From contig JAPTHN010000006.1 of assembly GCA_026936325.1 (NCBI GenBank), positions 26,975,608 to 27,039,607 on the forward strand: a stretch of DNA of 64,000 nucleotides. The letters are read 5' to 3'. The first letter of the stretch is position 1. Each line of letters opens with the position of its first letter. The translations under genes and the position numbers were made by a program. Origin of the DNA: Platynereis dumerilii. Taxonomy: Eukaryota > Annelida > Polychaeta > Phyllodocida > Nereididae. Under the pieces are notes generated by a model that saw only the letters and a list, made by a program, of their open reading frames with translations, was not told the origin of the DNA and made no database searches. Shown here piece by piece: positions 25,751 to 36,969 of the stretch.

Positions 25751-26217
25751 ATTTAGAAAGAAACAGAAAACCTGTGGTTGACCGACCTGAGGAGGTGACA
25801 ATCTAAAATTTGGAGAAACTCATAATGCAATTATCTACACACATAACAATGAGGATTGGTACATGTGCTAGTATAGACTAGCAGAACATGAATACCTTGC
25901 AGGTCGAATTTGCCGCACAGAATTAGTTGCGGCACTTTACACCCTGCCAGAGGAAAGTTAGAGCAATGTCAGATGGTTTAAACACACTGTACCTTTCAGC
26001 CAGGGCATCTGCTTGCTAGTCAGTATCAGATCCGTGATTCTCCTTGCCAATTAAGCAATATAATCAACCAAATATGTTCCAAGCGTGAGTCCATGTCCTA
26101 CGGCCGACAACCATGACAGCCACTTGGTGACCTAATTAGCACAGGGGGGAAAACATCACATGGTCAGTGGGCGTGGCCATTGGAGTGAGTGGCCCAGTTT
26201 TTGACCCAGATTTTTGA
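25751..26217. other. Non-coding stretch, no gene recognised
   Basis: Nothing identifiable between the LINE tail and the helicase fragment. Confidence 0.5.
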
Positions 26218-26453
26218 ATGCACATGGCACAAGTGACATTTGTTTACAGTGAATTTTCGATGTATTTGGAGAGTTACACTGTCACTTTTTATGGCATAGT
26301 TAGGCAATGTTACCCCAAATTGCCAAGTGAGCTGAAACCTCAGCAGTTGACAGCATTTTATTGCTTAATAAACGGAGATAATGTTGTTTGCTGCCTTCCC
26401 ACAGGCTATGGAAGAGTTTGATTGCCTTTGTGCTGCCTCTCCTGCTTGATGTG
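26218..26453 (+). pseudogene. RecQ-like helicase exon fragment, broken
   Basis: Translation gives LPSELKPQQLTAFYCLINGD, then VVCCLPTGYG, which matches the start of a RecQ-family DNA helicase: the Q-motif-like lead-in followed by the Walker A loop (normally PTG[YG]GKS) that binds ATP. After GYG one base is missing. In the next frame the expected continuation LIAFVLPLLLDV follows and stops at a good 5' splice site (GATGTG|GTAAGA, GT at 26454-26455). A weak possible acceptor TTTGTTTACAG lies at about 26240-26251, so the exon may be 26252-26453. No further helicase exons (DEAH box, motif III) were seen downstream. RecQ helicases unwind DNA during repair and recombination. This piece is a pseudogene or an exon captured by a repeat. 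Confidence 0.68.
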
Positions 26454-26455
26454 GT

Positions 26456-27250
26456 AAGAATTTTTTGCCATGATAATCAGTGTTAAATTTTAAATATATA
26501 GGTCTGACAATGAAGTGATGCAAAACTTAATTTACATATATTTTCTAAAACTTGACATCATGAGTGAAGAAAAAAAAATTCATGCATGTCATTGATGACA
26601 AAACTTCACTTGCGCTGCAACTTCTACAATGCTGTAAATGTTTTAACTCTTGTTAAGTACCACAAAAAAAGAAAAAAAGGTCATTTTGAAAGGCCTCTTT
26701 TAAAATACTACTGACTGACAACAGTCTGCTGTACAACAGACGAGGGAGGGAGGCTTGAGACTTGCAAAATCCATATGAAATTGGGTGTTGACTTGGTTTC
26801 TGGATCACCTAGACAGCTGCCTTTCAGGTCTGCACTCAACAGATCCCAACAGCACTTGAGGTTCTCAGAAATCCATGTAAGTAAGGATATGAAATTGAGC
26901 ACCTGCAGCAAAATTTTGTAGCCTGCTTGCTATATCATTTACCAGGCTATAGAGTATAGCCTGCTCTTGTTGCGACCATCAGGGAGCAGGCTACAACATT
27001 ATTGGTACTTGAGGTGCTCACCGTGCTCTAATTCACTTCAGCACATTCATGCATTTCGAAGACAGCTCAGCTCAGTCCTGCTGAGTTCTGCTGAGTGTCT
27101 GAAAGAAAGCTGCTCCACTGGCTAGAAGGCAATTCGATACCCATTTTGAGTATTTTTGACTTGAATTCATCAGTCTGCACCCTCACTGCGTTCACCTGAT
27201 AATACACAAGAGGGCAGCATCTGCTAGTTCTCTGCCAGTTACTCCCGTCC
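26456..27250. other. Non-coding stretch, no gene recognised
   Basis: No DEAH-box or other helicase motif was found downstream of the RecQ-like exon. The sequence is otherwise unremarkable. Confidence 0.5.
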
Positions 27251-27450
27251 TACAAGATACAAGATACAAAGTTTTATTTTCAATCGGTTGTTACAAACAT
27301 AGAAACATTAGCTCGCAGAGCTATTGAGACCGATCATAACAAGGCATAAATATTTAACAACACAAAATTAAAAATAATTTTAAAACAATTAAAAAAACTC
27401 TAAAAGAGTGACTAGGCCTAATTATATAATATATATATATATATATACTT
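27251..27450 (-). mobile_element. LINE 3' end (minus strand) with ATCTTGT tail
   Basis: On the minus strand a 3' UTR containing GATCGGTCTCAATAGCTCTG and AAAATAAAACTTTGTATC leads into two to three units of ATCTTGT at 27251-27270. The layout is that of a short LINE 3' end. An AT dinucleotide run borders it on the upstream side. No coding part remains. Confidence 0.65.
27423..27447. repeat. (TA)n microsatellite
   Basis: About twelve alternating TA units. Confidence 0.9.
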
Positions 27451-27570
27451 CTAGGAAACTGAAGGCTTCTGTATCATAGTAATTCATTTTACAACAATTC
27501 TGCAGGTAGCACGGGCTTATTGATATATCAAATACAATCTTACAGTGTGGCCAGCCATCTAAGCTTATAG

Positions 27571-27621
27571 TTATCTATCTATCTATCTATCTATCTACAT
27601 ATCCATCTATCTATCTATCTT
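27571..27621. repeat. (TATC)n microsatellite
   Basis: Two adjoining runs of TATC units, the second starting after a short interruption at about 27597-27605. Confidence 0.9.
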
Positions 27622-28520
27622 TCCTTCTAGTCCATTGCATTCTATAATGTTCCCTCGAATCTACGGGAAACTTACTAGTTTTAGCAAAAAAAAACGGGGA
27701 AAATGACAATTTGGAAAACCCACAAAATAATGGCACACATTGAAGAGGGGGAGGGGGGCATTTGAAGCTACTCAGTTCTCGTTTAATAATGGTTGCTACA
27801 GGAACTTTCAGGCTTTTTCTGAATGCTCTGCTTTTGCTGGCAAGGTGTTTTACCATTTTGGTATATTCACTGTCTGCTAGATATATCGAAGCTCTTTTCT
27901 TGAGGTTTGATCTATAACTGAAGTCTCAAGCTGCCACTACATTGCACTTCTCTGCTCACAAAGTTATGTGTACTACTGTTGGAATAATTTGAAGCTGATG
28001 AAATTCCTATGATGTGTATTCCAGATATACCACACGGTGATAATCATGTAGCAAGATGATTGACGTAAACTGTTGAACAAATCTCAAGGGACACAACTAA
28101 CGGCAACTAGAGACAATCAGATTTAGCATAAAATTTATTAGCTTTGTTTTAGCTGTGAGACTCTCTCAATATTTACAAGTGTAACCTTACCACCTTCTTC
28201 CCTTATAAGCCACTTCATATTTTGGCTAAAGACCATAGAATCCATGCAACTTGATCTAGACAAATATTTCATCATTTATCTCCATTGAGTTTTTTGTTAA
28301 TATTATCAGCATAATAAATTTCATAAAAAAGGACTACAGAGCCGAGGGTTTACAGCAATGCATGTTTTTTTTTTTTGGTTCCAAAGATTTCTCCTAGGGG
28401 GCTTCATAGCAAGGCCACGCCTCTTGGTCTTGCTACCTGCCCACATTGCTTGACCTATATTTATTAATAGGCTGTGACCTCAATTAACAGAGCGACAATA
28501 GACATGTTGACAGGAGTGAG
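27622..28520. other. Non-coding stretch, no gene recognised
   Basis: No exon or structured repeat recognised. At 28525-28545, just beyond this stretch, two GTTGAAGAAG-like units could be the tail of the LINE that follows, read from the minus strand. Confidence 0.45.
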
Positions 28521-28789
28521 TGAAGGTTGAAGAAGGTTGAAATTTTTTAAGATGAAGTTCTGTGATTTCTCAAGTGACACCCAAGGAACAGAATAGTGCA
28601 AAATGAACGCAAACATCTTCAACATTGCAGGCAAGTAAAGTTTGAGGGTGGGTAAAGCACATGAACTCAACAGGCAGTGTAGGAAAGTGCATGTTTTGAT
28701 ATTGCTGTCATATTTCGTCTTGTGGGTGGCCCAGCTGCGGCTAGACTCTCAATCACATGCATATGAATGATTGAGACAAATAGGTTCTT

Positions 28790-31700
28790 GACTATGCTAG
28801 TATAACTTTCTAAAATTGTTTTCTTTATATATAACTTAAAACCTAGAAAACTATGTGTAAAAATTTTTTTGTTTAAATAAATCAGGCATATTGTTGTAAA
28901 AATTAGGAAACCTGTACCTGATGCCATTTCTAGCGAATTCATGTCTCACGGCAGGCAGACGCAGGTCATTTGCATGTCTGGTGTTGTAGTTATGAATTGT
29001 AACTGCAAAAGGATCTAGCTGGTGAGGAAAAAGACAGGAGTCAAACCATTTATCAATTTATAACAGAATTTGTAGTCATGCAGTGCACATATATCTTGTA
29101 TTTTGAGAGTATCTAACTGTTTAAACAAATTACTAGTATGAGCATTATACTTGCTGTTGGTTATCACACGTATTGCTTTTTTTTGAGGTTTAAACATATT
29201 ATGGGATTGCCAGCCCCAAATTGAGGAACAGTAATGTAAGTGGGGCAAAATCAATGCATTGTATATATTTAGGAGTGCAGCAACTGGCAAATATTTCTTT
29301 AATTTAGTCATTATACCTATTGTTTTACTTATCTTCTTGGATATATAATTTATATGAGGTTTCCATTTCAAGTTTTTATCTAGAACAAGCCCCAGAAAGT
29401 TAAATTCATCACAAAAGTCAATTTTGATGTCATCAATGTAAATATTTGGTATTTCTACTTGTCTATTTGAAGTATGGAACAGCATGGCCTTTGATTTTTC
29501 AATATTTAGAGACAATTTATTTAACTTCAATCAAGTACTAATAGATTCTAATTCATTATTAATTTCATTTTCCATAACATTAAAGTTGTCTTTGTTCAGA
29601 GTTGCAAATAGAGTGGTGTCATCTGCATAAATAAGTGCCTTTAAATTCTTTGTGACAGATGGAAGATCATTTAGATAAATTATGAAAAACAAAGGACCAA
29701 GGATAGATCCCTGAGGAACACCACAAGGTATATTCATTAGGTCAGATTGTGTGTCATTGATTTCAACAAATTGCTTCCTGTCACTAAGATAACATTTTAA
29801 TAACTCAAGGGATTTATCTCTTATGCCATAGTATTCCAATTTGTGAAATAAAATTTGATGGTCTAGCGTGTCAAAGGCCTTTGATAAATCCATGAAGATA
29901 TTTATTGGTGTATTATTTTTATCCATTTCATCAATTATTCTTTCCACTTATTCCATTGCCGCATATTCTGTTGAATGCTTGCTCCTAAAGCCATACTGAT
30001 TCTGGTAAAAAAGTTTCAAGTTATCAAAATATTCATAGATCTGATTATGCATTATTTTCTCAAAGACCTTTGACACACTAGACAGAATGGAAACTGGGCG
30101 ATAGCTGATTATGAGATTTTTTTCATTCTTTTTGTACAATGGCATAACTTTTGCAATTTTCATGGAGTCTGGAAAAACTGCACTGTGAAATATCTGATTA
30201 ATAATCTGCATCAAAGGCAATGCTGTTTCATTTTTAATGAATTTCAAAAGCTTATTCGTTATTTTGTCCTGGCCATAACTAGTTTTGGGTTTCAAAGAAT
30301 CTATTGCCTTAATTACATCTTCGGTTCCTACCAATTTAAACGAAAACATTGATTGTACTGGGTTGTTTAGATAATCTTTGAACGATTTATTTCTCGGAGT
30401 AGTTATATTCTTGGCTAATGTCGGACCAATTTCAGTGTAATACTTATTAAATTCATTGACAATGGTTTTAACATCAGAATTTGGAGTATCATTTATTAGA
30501 AATTCTTTAGGATAATCACTCAATTTCTTTGATTTGTTTATCAGATTATTGATGGTAGCCCAAGTCTTTTTCACGTCTGTTTTAAATTTCTGGAAGCAGT
30601 TATTATAATAAAGCTTTTTTGCATGAGAAATTGTTTGCTTTAATATTTTATTGTAAGTTTTAAATTTTGTGAGAGACGTATGATATTGAGGGCTGTTAAC
30701 TGAAAGTGATTTTAATTTAATGTATAACTTATCCTTATGAGATATAGATTTTAGAATAGCTTTTGTGATCCAACATGACTTTTTGTGTTTATATTTATTA
30801 AATTTAACATATTTGCAAGGAAAGTGCTTGTCTAGATGATGCGATATAATGTCAGTAAAATTTCTACAACTCTCTGTGGGATTGTCCTTCAATATATTTT
30901 TCAATTTTTCACTTATTTCTAAGCTATTTATGTCATGTTTAAAATTTTCAAATTGCTGTGGACTACTAGAATATGTTTTCACATATTTAAAGGAGCATTT
31001 GTCACAGTTAATGTAATCTAAAGAAATAAAATATGGCAAATGATCCGAAATATTGCTTAATAGGACTCGTGCCTTTGTATTACAAAAGTCATCTGAAAAC
31101 TTAACAAAGAAGTTATCTATCAGTGTTCCATTTTGCTGGGTCAGACGAGTTGGGACGGTTATTTTTGGAAGATAGCCATTTGATATCACATTGCTAAGAA
31201 AGTCGCACACAGAAGTATTCTGCTTTACATTTAATAAATTTATGTTGAAATCCCCAGTGATAATAACATACTTATAATTTTTAAGTTTATCAAATATAGC
31301 ATTGACATCATCTATAAAGTTGTATATATTCTCATAATTGGGACGAGGAAGTCTGTAAAAATTTCCCATAATTAACTTTTTATTTATGCTATATTTATCC
31401 TTCACCGTTATTTCTATGAATTGGGCATCCCAGAATTCAGAAGAAGTATCTAAGTTAATAATTTTATAATCATAGTGTTCTTTTAGATATATACAAACTC
31501 CACCATGGGCACTGCATGACTTACCAACAGAAATTAAGTGATATCCTGGAAGCTGAAGCAATGACAAGTCGCTGTCTGCCGTGAGCCATGTCTCCTGCAA
31601 GCAAATGGCATCAAGTTTACTGGTTGATTCATTGAAATAGTCAATATAGGTTTTTAACAGCTCAAATTTAGCATTTAATGACTGACAATTTAAAGAAATG

Positions 31701-31879
31701 ATTTTAAAACTGTTACTTGTTTGACCGAGAATCTCATGAAATTCATCATTTTTAACGTAAGGAGAATTTTGAAGAAGCGATGGTTCACTATGGCTATCAC
31801 CAAAATCAGTTAGATCACCTTCCAGCAGGTCAACCAAGGATAGATTTTCTTCAAAGGATGGCAATGAAATAGCAGTCAT
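28790..31879 (-). pseudogene. LINE ORF2: AP endonuclease plus reverse transcriptase (copy C)
   Basis: A single frame starting ATGACTGCTATTTC. The endonuclease/exonuclease/phosphatase domain covers about residues 58-290, with the catalytic set SLNCQSLN (N64), LQETWL (E96), TGDFNINLL (D210, N212) and NISDHLPYF (D279, H280), and an HGGVCIYL block. A linker with CWITKAILKSISHKDKLY and FNKYYTEIGPTLAKN follows. The RT then has YRPVSILSSVSKVFEKIM, QYGFRSKHSTEYAAME, motif A FMDLSKAFDTLDH, motif B CGVPQGSILGPLFF, catalytic LIYADDTTLF and thumb LKLNKLSLNIEKSK. Breaks: an in-frame TAA at codon 644 (29948-29950), an in-frame TGA near 29531 where W is expected, a frameshift near 29017 before LDPFAVTIHNYNTRHAND, and a frameshift in an A-run near 28870. 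The endonuclease nicks target DNA and the RT primes from the nick. All catalytic residues are kept. Confidence 0.9.
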
Positions 31880-33805
31880 AGTCGTGTAAAAATAGTTTCA
31901 TGAATCCAGCCACTGTACCTGAAAAACAGAAAATATGTGGATTACTTCCATTATGTACAATAACAATAATTGCCAAATCTGAAAGTTTTTTGTTATAACA
32001 TATGTACAAAAAAAGCATTGCAAAATGATGAGATATCATTTGCACAAAGTTAGATTTAAGCAATATGTAACAAGAAATTTAGCGGCTATTCTTTTTTCAA
32101 ATTTGAATTAATAATCAACTATAAATTCAAAGACCATCGGTTCATAGTATAGAAGTAAATATATGTCTATTTATATGTGAGAAAACAGAGTTACCATTAA
32201 CAAATTGATTTTTCAGTATTGAGTAATTTTGCAAAATCATTCATCAAAGTTTAAAAAAGTAACATTTATGAAATTTGTAATATTCACATATTTATAATAG
32301 CTAACATGGACACATAAGTCATGTATATATTTCTAATATCAATCATACAAGTAGCTTCCAATACACACATGATGAGCTTAAAATCAAATAATTTTGCAAA
32401 AGGAACAAGTTTCAAAATAGAAACACCATCAAACACAAAACTTATTGTTGAATGAGCGAACAGAAACCAAAAACTCATACATATTAAAAAGAGAAAAAAT
32501 AAATAAATCTAAATTCTACTAGACAGAGGAAATACTTCCTTCACAAAGGAAATCTACTGAATGTGTTGGAATAAACATTGCTAACAATGAATAGGTTATT
32601 GCAAGATAACGGTTTTAACAAAATTGGGAAAAAATCAAATATGTTATGATATTTAAAATATTAAACTAGTCTACTTTTAATCTTTCTTTATTATTTTCTT
32701 ACCCTTGATGCTTCCGTGTTTAGTATGTTCAGATCACACAAACAGAAAAATGAAATCTTTGTATTTTGAGTGAAAACAACTAGATAAATTTAAGCAAAAA
32801 AAAAGCTACCTGATAAGAAAAACAACAAAAAACTCAGCACTAATACCAAAAACTCATTGTGCTTAGCTTCTAGAAATGCAGTGTTTTAGGAGTATGCAAT
32901 TATTACTTAAAAATACATTGAACTGATTTACCTTCATTCACAATGCACATCACTGTCCCTTGCTTGTCATAGAACACACAATACTGTTTTCAGTAAAGTT
33001 ATTTAACCTAGAAGCACAACTGTGAAATATTAAAATATGTATATTATATTGCTAGTGTGATGTACAGTTTACCAGGATTAAGAGCATAATGCAGATCAAA
33101 ACTAAACAATTTATCATTCATGCTAAATTGATCACACAGACAACAGACCCAGTTTCGTTCTATAAACATAAACACAAGTCAGCTAATAATGTTGAGGAAA
33201 TTCCAAAATATTGAATATATACACAGAAATCTCCATTTACACATATCAAGTATGAAATATTTAAAATAAATCTTCGGAGATAAGTATAGGAGATATACGC
33301 CTGATCACTGAATCACATTCACATAAATTGTATGCATGATCATGAGAAATTGCAGAATGTATTCAATTATAAGTTAACAAGAGATACTGTAATATAGCTT
33401 TGAATTTTAGATTACTGTATTTTTTTTCCTGCTTTCTAGCTTAAAACGTAACTGATCTTCAACATTGGGAAGTGGAATAATTCTTTAACATTATTTGAAT
33501 AAATATGTTAGAGAAAAATTAATTGAGACATCAAGAAAAGGGCTTTCAAACTTAACAGATTCCCATGTTCAGTGACACATTTATAACTCAATACAGCAAA
33601 GTGGAATATTTAGTATTTACCTTGCATATTTTTAAAATGTGTGATAACATATTATTACAGTAAAATTAAAACTAGAGGATATGGTGAGAGACAGAGATAT
33701 TCATCTAGTTTTACTAGTAAATTACAACATTTAGGTTTTTAACATGAAGAGTAAAGAAATATTTAACTAACACCTAGTAACTTTAAAAAGTAAACCAATT
33801 GTTCA
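31880..33805 (-). other. AT-rich spacer between LINE ORF1 and ORF2
   Basis: About 1.9 kb without a recognisable coding frame, very AT-rich. It is long for an inter-ORF gap in a LINE. On the minus strand it ends in a good-looking 3' splice site (TTTTCTGTTTTTCAG, AG at 31920-31919) 40 bp before the ORF2 start codon. A second, unrecognised insertion inside the spacer would also explain its length, but no terminal repeats were found. Confidence 0.6.
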
Positions 33806-34873
33806 TTAATTGATAAGTCGTATGGCATCATTCGCACAATTTTCAATCACCTCGAAGCGTCTTGGACCAAGATACACACCACCAAACCATCTTGAGACAA
33901 CCACTATCGAATTGGTTACTTCTTGTTCTTGGAGTAATTTCAGCAGTCTTCCGGCAGCTCCATGTTCGTCATCATCGCAACGGCCTTCCTTGTTGCCATA
34001 TCTGAATGCATAGATATTGTGGTCTGCCGAAGCGATAACTTTATCTGACATCAGTTCAGCAAGAACTGCATCAACTGAGATTCCTTGAGTTAGTTTTGCA
34101 GCATGACCCCGGAAAGTAGATTCTTTTTCAACAACCCTTGGAGTATGACGTATGAATGCCCTGTTGTAATTCTCATCTGGGCAGATGATTCTTTTGTCAT
34201 CCTTCGCTTGATGAGTAACCCCATTTACAGTCAACTTGTCAATGGACCAACTCACTTTTGTCGTGTTGTCCTCCTTTTTTTTGTCCTTCGCATCCTTGAA
34301 AGTGGACCACAAACGTTTTCTTCGTTCGGAAATTTCTGGGGGAAACTGCTCTTGTACAACAAAATCCGTGCCTTTGAGATGCTTCACATGGCGAAAAACG
34401 ACATCTTTGGCTTTTGAAGACAGGAATTTCACAACAACTGCTCTCGGTTTGTTGTTTGTTTTAGTGCCGATACGATGGGCACGGTCTATGGTAATGAGAT
34501 TTAGATCTTTCTCACCAACTTTTAGATCCTTCTTGATGAAGTTCACCACCTTCTTCTCCGTGTCAGCCCAGCTTTCTTTGTCACTTTCTTCTATTCCCTG
34601 TATTACTATGTTCTCTCGCATGGATCGAGTTTGCAAATTCAAGATTTTCTCATTTTGAGAGTTAATTTTGGTCTGAGCTTTAATCAAAAGTCCATTTGTC
34701 AGCTATAGTTGCTTCTGAAGTGCTTTCACCTGCGTTTTCAGTTCAGTATTTTCCCCACTCAGATAGTCCAGACTACTTCTCATTTCAGAAATGTCTTTCA
34801 TAACTTTAGATAGCTGACTTTGTACCTTCTTGTCTGTGGAAACGTTTTTTTCTTCAGGCTGTGTTGGAGGCAT
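33806..34873 (-). pseudogene. LINE ORF1: coiled coil, RRM, C-terminal domain and IMPACT-like domain
   Basis: I start at the ATG of MPPTQPEEKN (34873); upstream codons are open but lack an ATG. Residues about 10-85 form a heptad-rich coiled coil, interrupted by one in-frame TAG at codon 57 (34705-34703). Residues about 84-170 are an L1-like RNA-recognition fold (SMRENIVIQGI, RAHRIGTKTNNKPRAVVVKF). A basic C-terminal domain follows (ISERRKRLWSTFKDAK). That is the usual LINE RNA-binding ORF1 protein. Residues about 251-355 are extra: ESTFRGHAAKLTQ, YAFRY, EGRCDDDEHGAAGRLLKLL and VVVSRWFGGVYLGPRRFEVI, closely matching the IMPACT/UPF0029 family signature R-[FYW]2-G-G-x2-[LIVM]-G. The RWD domain of host IMPACT is absent. 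The function of the fusion is unknown. Apart from the one stop, the frame is intact. Confidence 0.85.
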
Positions 34874-35385
34874 AATGTAGCTCAATCTCACCTGAGACAA
34901 ATAGTCACTAACACCTTGAATAATGGCCAGTGGTCAATGGCAGGCTTAACGGTTGAGTGACAATGGGTGATTCCAATTGAAATCCAAGTTTCAGGTAAAC
35001 TCAAAACGTTTTTCAATAAATATAGATCACAGGAAATTCATAAACTCACAAAAACGTCTCATATAGAATCCTTGATCTTTCAAAATAACATGGTCCAAGA
35101 TTTACAGCAATCCACAATCTTTATCCACCAAGAACTTTGAAAAAAAGAGAGAGCCAACAAACAGTGTTTGTTACATGGGAGCAGCCATTATCGCATTATT
35201 GAAATCATCGACATTTGTCTGAAGTCAGTTTCCAAAAACATGGTCTCTACAATTTGTCCAGTTCATGAGGTTTGTGGACACAACATCATCTGTAACATAT
35301 TTAACTAGAACGGGCGCTCGGAGAGCACATAGCTTCGCTGTCCATTTAAAATTGAACTTTGACTACTGGAAGATGCCGCACATAA

Positions 35386-35517
35386 GGGGCCGACCATTCG
35401 ATAGGTAGCTACAGGTGGAAACGCTGAACAATTTTTTTTGTTTTCAGTGTCAAGTGGGAAACTTTTTTTTCTTCACCAAAAAGCAATAGCAATAGCAAAG
35501 ATCATCTGGTCGGCCCC
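35386..35517. mobile_element. Very short MITE with TAA duplication
   Basis: 132 bp bounded by the inverted repeat GGGGCCGACCA and flanked by TAA on each side (35383-35385, 35518-35520). The TAA duplication and GGG start fit PIF/Harbinger-type MITEs. There is no coding capacity. It lies about 150 bp beyond the 5' end of LINE copy C. Confidence 0.68.
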
Positions 35518-35520
35518 TAA

Positions 35521-36005
35521 AAAGTTGATTAAGACATCAACTTATATATGAAGGCTTGAATGTTATTGCAGCATCATTCATTGGATTATCTACAATTTTA
35601 TGCTAATTTCGGCAATTCTGATCAGATTTTCATCAAATAAACATTGAAATGTTGCTAATTTAGTGCTTTTGCACCTTCTACGGACCTTTAATGGCCATTT
35701 TTGTAGAGAAAATGTAGAAATATACACCCTCCTGGCTGGTAGTGCTGCAGCAAAAAACGATAGTGCATGCTGCACTGTAGAGGCATTTTTCAGATTTCTT
35801 TAACTGTGGCCCGAAAAAGCTCCAATTGTCACCAAAATTTAATCAGGTCTTGTGTAGTACAAGTGAACACATCATGCTGAAGGAAATCTAAATCCATCCA
35901 GTAGTTTTTGAAGGAGGCAACTCACATACACACTAACGCACATACTGAAGTGCCAGGAACCACAATAGCTTCTCAGCGAAACTAATTATTATTTTCTGAG
36001 AGAAT
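35521..36005. other. Non-coding stretch between two DNA elements
   Basis: No gene recognised. It contains phrases such as GAGGCAACTCACATAC and CTTCTCAGCGAAACTAAT that look repeat-derived, but no termini were found. Confidence 0.4.
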
Positions 36006-36007
36006 TA

Positions 36008-36967
36008 CACTTCAACCTCTCTATTACGACCACCAGTGGTTCCAAGCCATTGTGGCCATAATAGCGAGGTCGTCGTAATGAAGAGGTAGTACATTTTCTC
36101 AAAGTGACCACCAGGGGTCGCTGCTAGTGGCCGCCACTAGATGGCAGTACTGGTGCCACTAGGAGTGTTGGCTTATCAATGCCCATGCACTCTCTGAAAC
36201 AACAGGTGTGAAGTGCATCACAAAATTAAATAAATAAAACACATCATAATCAAAGTCATCTCTAGTTGTTCAATTGGTGTTGACCATGATTATAATGTCC
36301 TTTTTCTTTTTAAGTTCATTTTGCTTACTGGCCATTCATTGATTTATCATTTCTAAAGAATATTATAAGAGAGTCCATAGATTCCATAATCACTGTCATA
36401 TAGGCCTATATCTTTAAAAAGTTAATGAAGGCTTGAAGTTTTGAATATCCTTTATGAGATAAAGCTCAATGGCAATTCAGAACAGTGGGTCGGGCCTAAA
36501 ATTGCACTTTAGAAAACCTCAGTGTCAGAACTTGACCGTCAATACCAATCAGCAATGAATTGGATTACTTTAAACTTAGCTTATTGTGCTTTTTCATAGA
36601 TCTATCTTAACTTACATGGCTTAATTCAATTGGCTAGCTAATTTGCTTTTGGTCAGTGTGCTACCTGTCTTTGTATTGAAGTGGAGCAAACACACGGCCT
36701 GACAGAGGGTCGCCAATACTCATTTCTGCTTGATCATACACTATCAGCTGCATTTTACCCCATTGCCCGTAATAGGTGAGGTCAGATTAGCCGTTTTGTA
36801 CTCCAGAAACTGCCCGTATTTACGAGGTGGCCGTATTAATGAGGTGCCCGCATTGGAGAGGTTTTAATAAGCATAAAAGAAAGGAAAAATATTCGGTTCC
36901 AGGCCTTAATGTCCGTAATTGCGAGGTGCCCGTATTAGAGAGGTGGTCGTAAGGTGAGGTTGAAGTG
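36008..36967. mobile_element. Non-autonomous pogo/Tigger-like DNA element
   Basis: The ends are inverted repeats: CACTTCAACCTCTCTATTAC on the left, and GAGGTTGAAGTG with an upstream GAGAGGTGGTCGTAA on the right. TA flanks both sides (36006-36007, 36968-36969). The phrase 'caacctctctattacgacc' resembles termini of pogo/Tigger elements. Internal sequence near the right end repeats GAGGTGCCCGTATTA-like blocks three times. No transposase frame is present, so it is a 960-bp deletion derivative or MITE. Confidence 0.75.
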
Positions 36968-36969
36968 TA

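Larger units (their letters stand above)
28690..35230 (-). mobile_element. Near-full-length LINE with two ORFs (copy C)
   Basis: A long non-LTR retrotransposon on the minus strand with a 5' leader (from about 35230, near ATAATGGCTGCTCCCATG), ORF1 (34873-33806), a spacer of about 1.9 kb, and ORF2 (31879 to about 28790) encoding endonuclease and reverse transcriptase. Damage is light: one stop in ORF1, and two stops and two frameshifts in ORF2. Despite that, both reading frames are clear. ORF2 resembles the Jockey/CR1 group. The ends are approximate: no target-site duplication was established, and the 3' border may lie at 28690 or at a possible GAAGGTTGAA tail near 28525-28545. The striking part is the IMPACT-like domain at the end of ORF1. 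Confidence 0.82.

Noticed and set aside
34103-34658. Plus-strand open frames opposite LINE ORF1
   Set aside because: They are antisense shadows of the ORF1 coding sequence, as its composition predicts.
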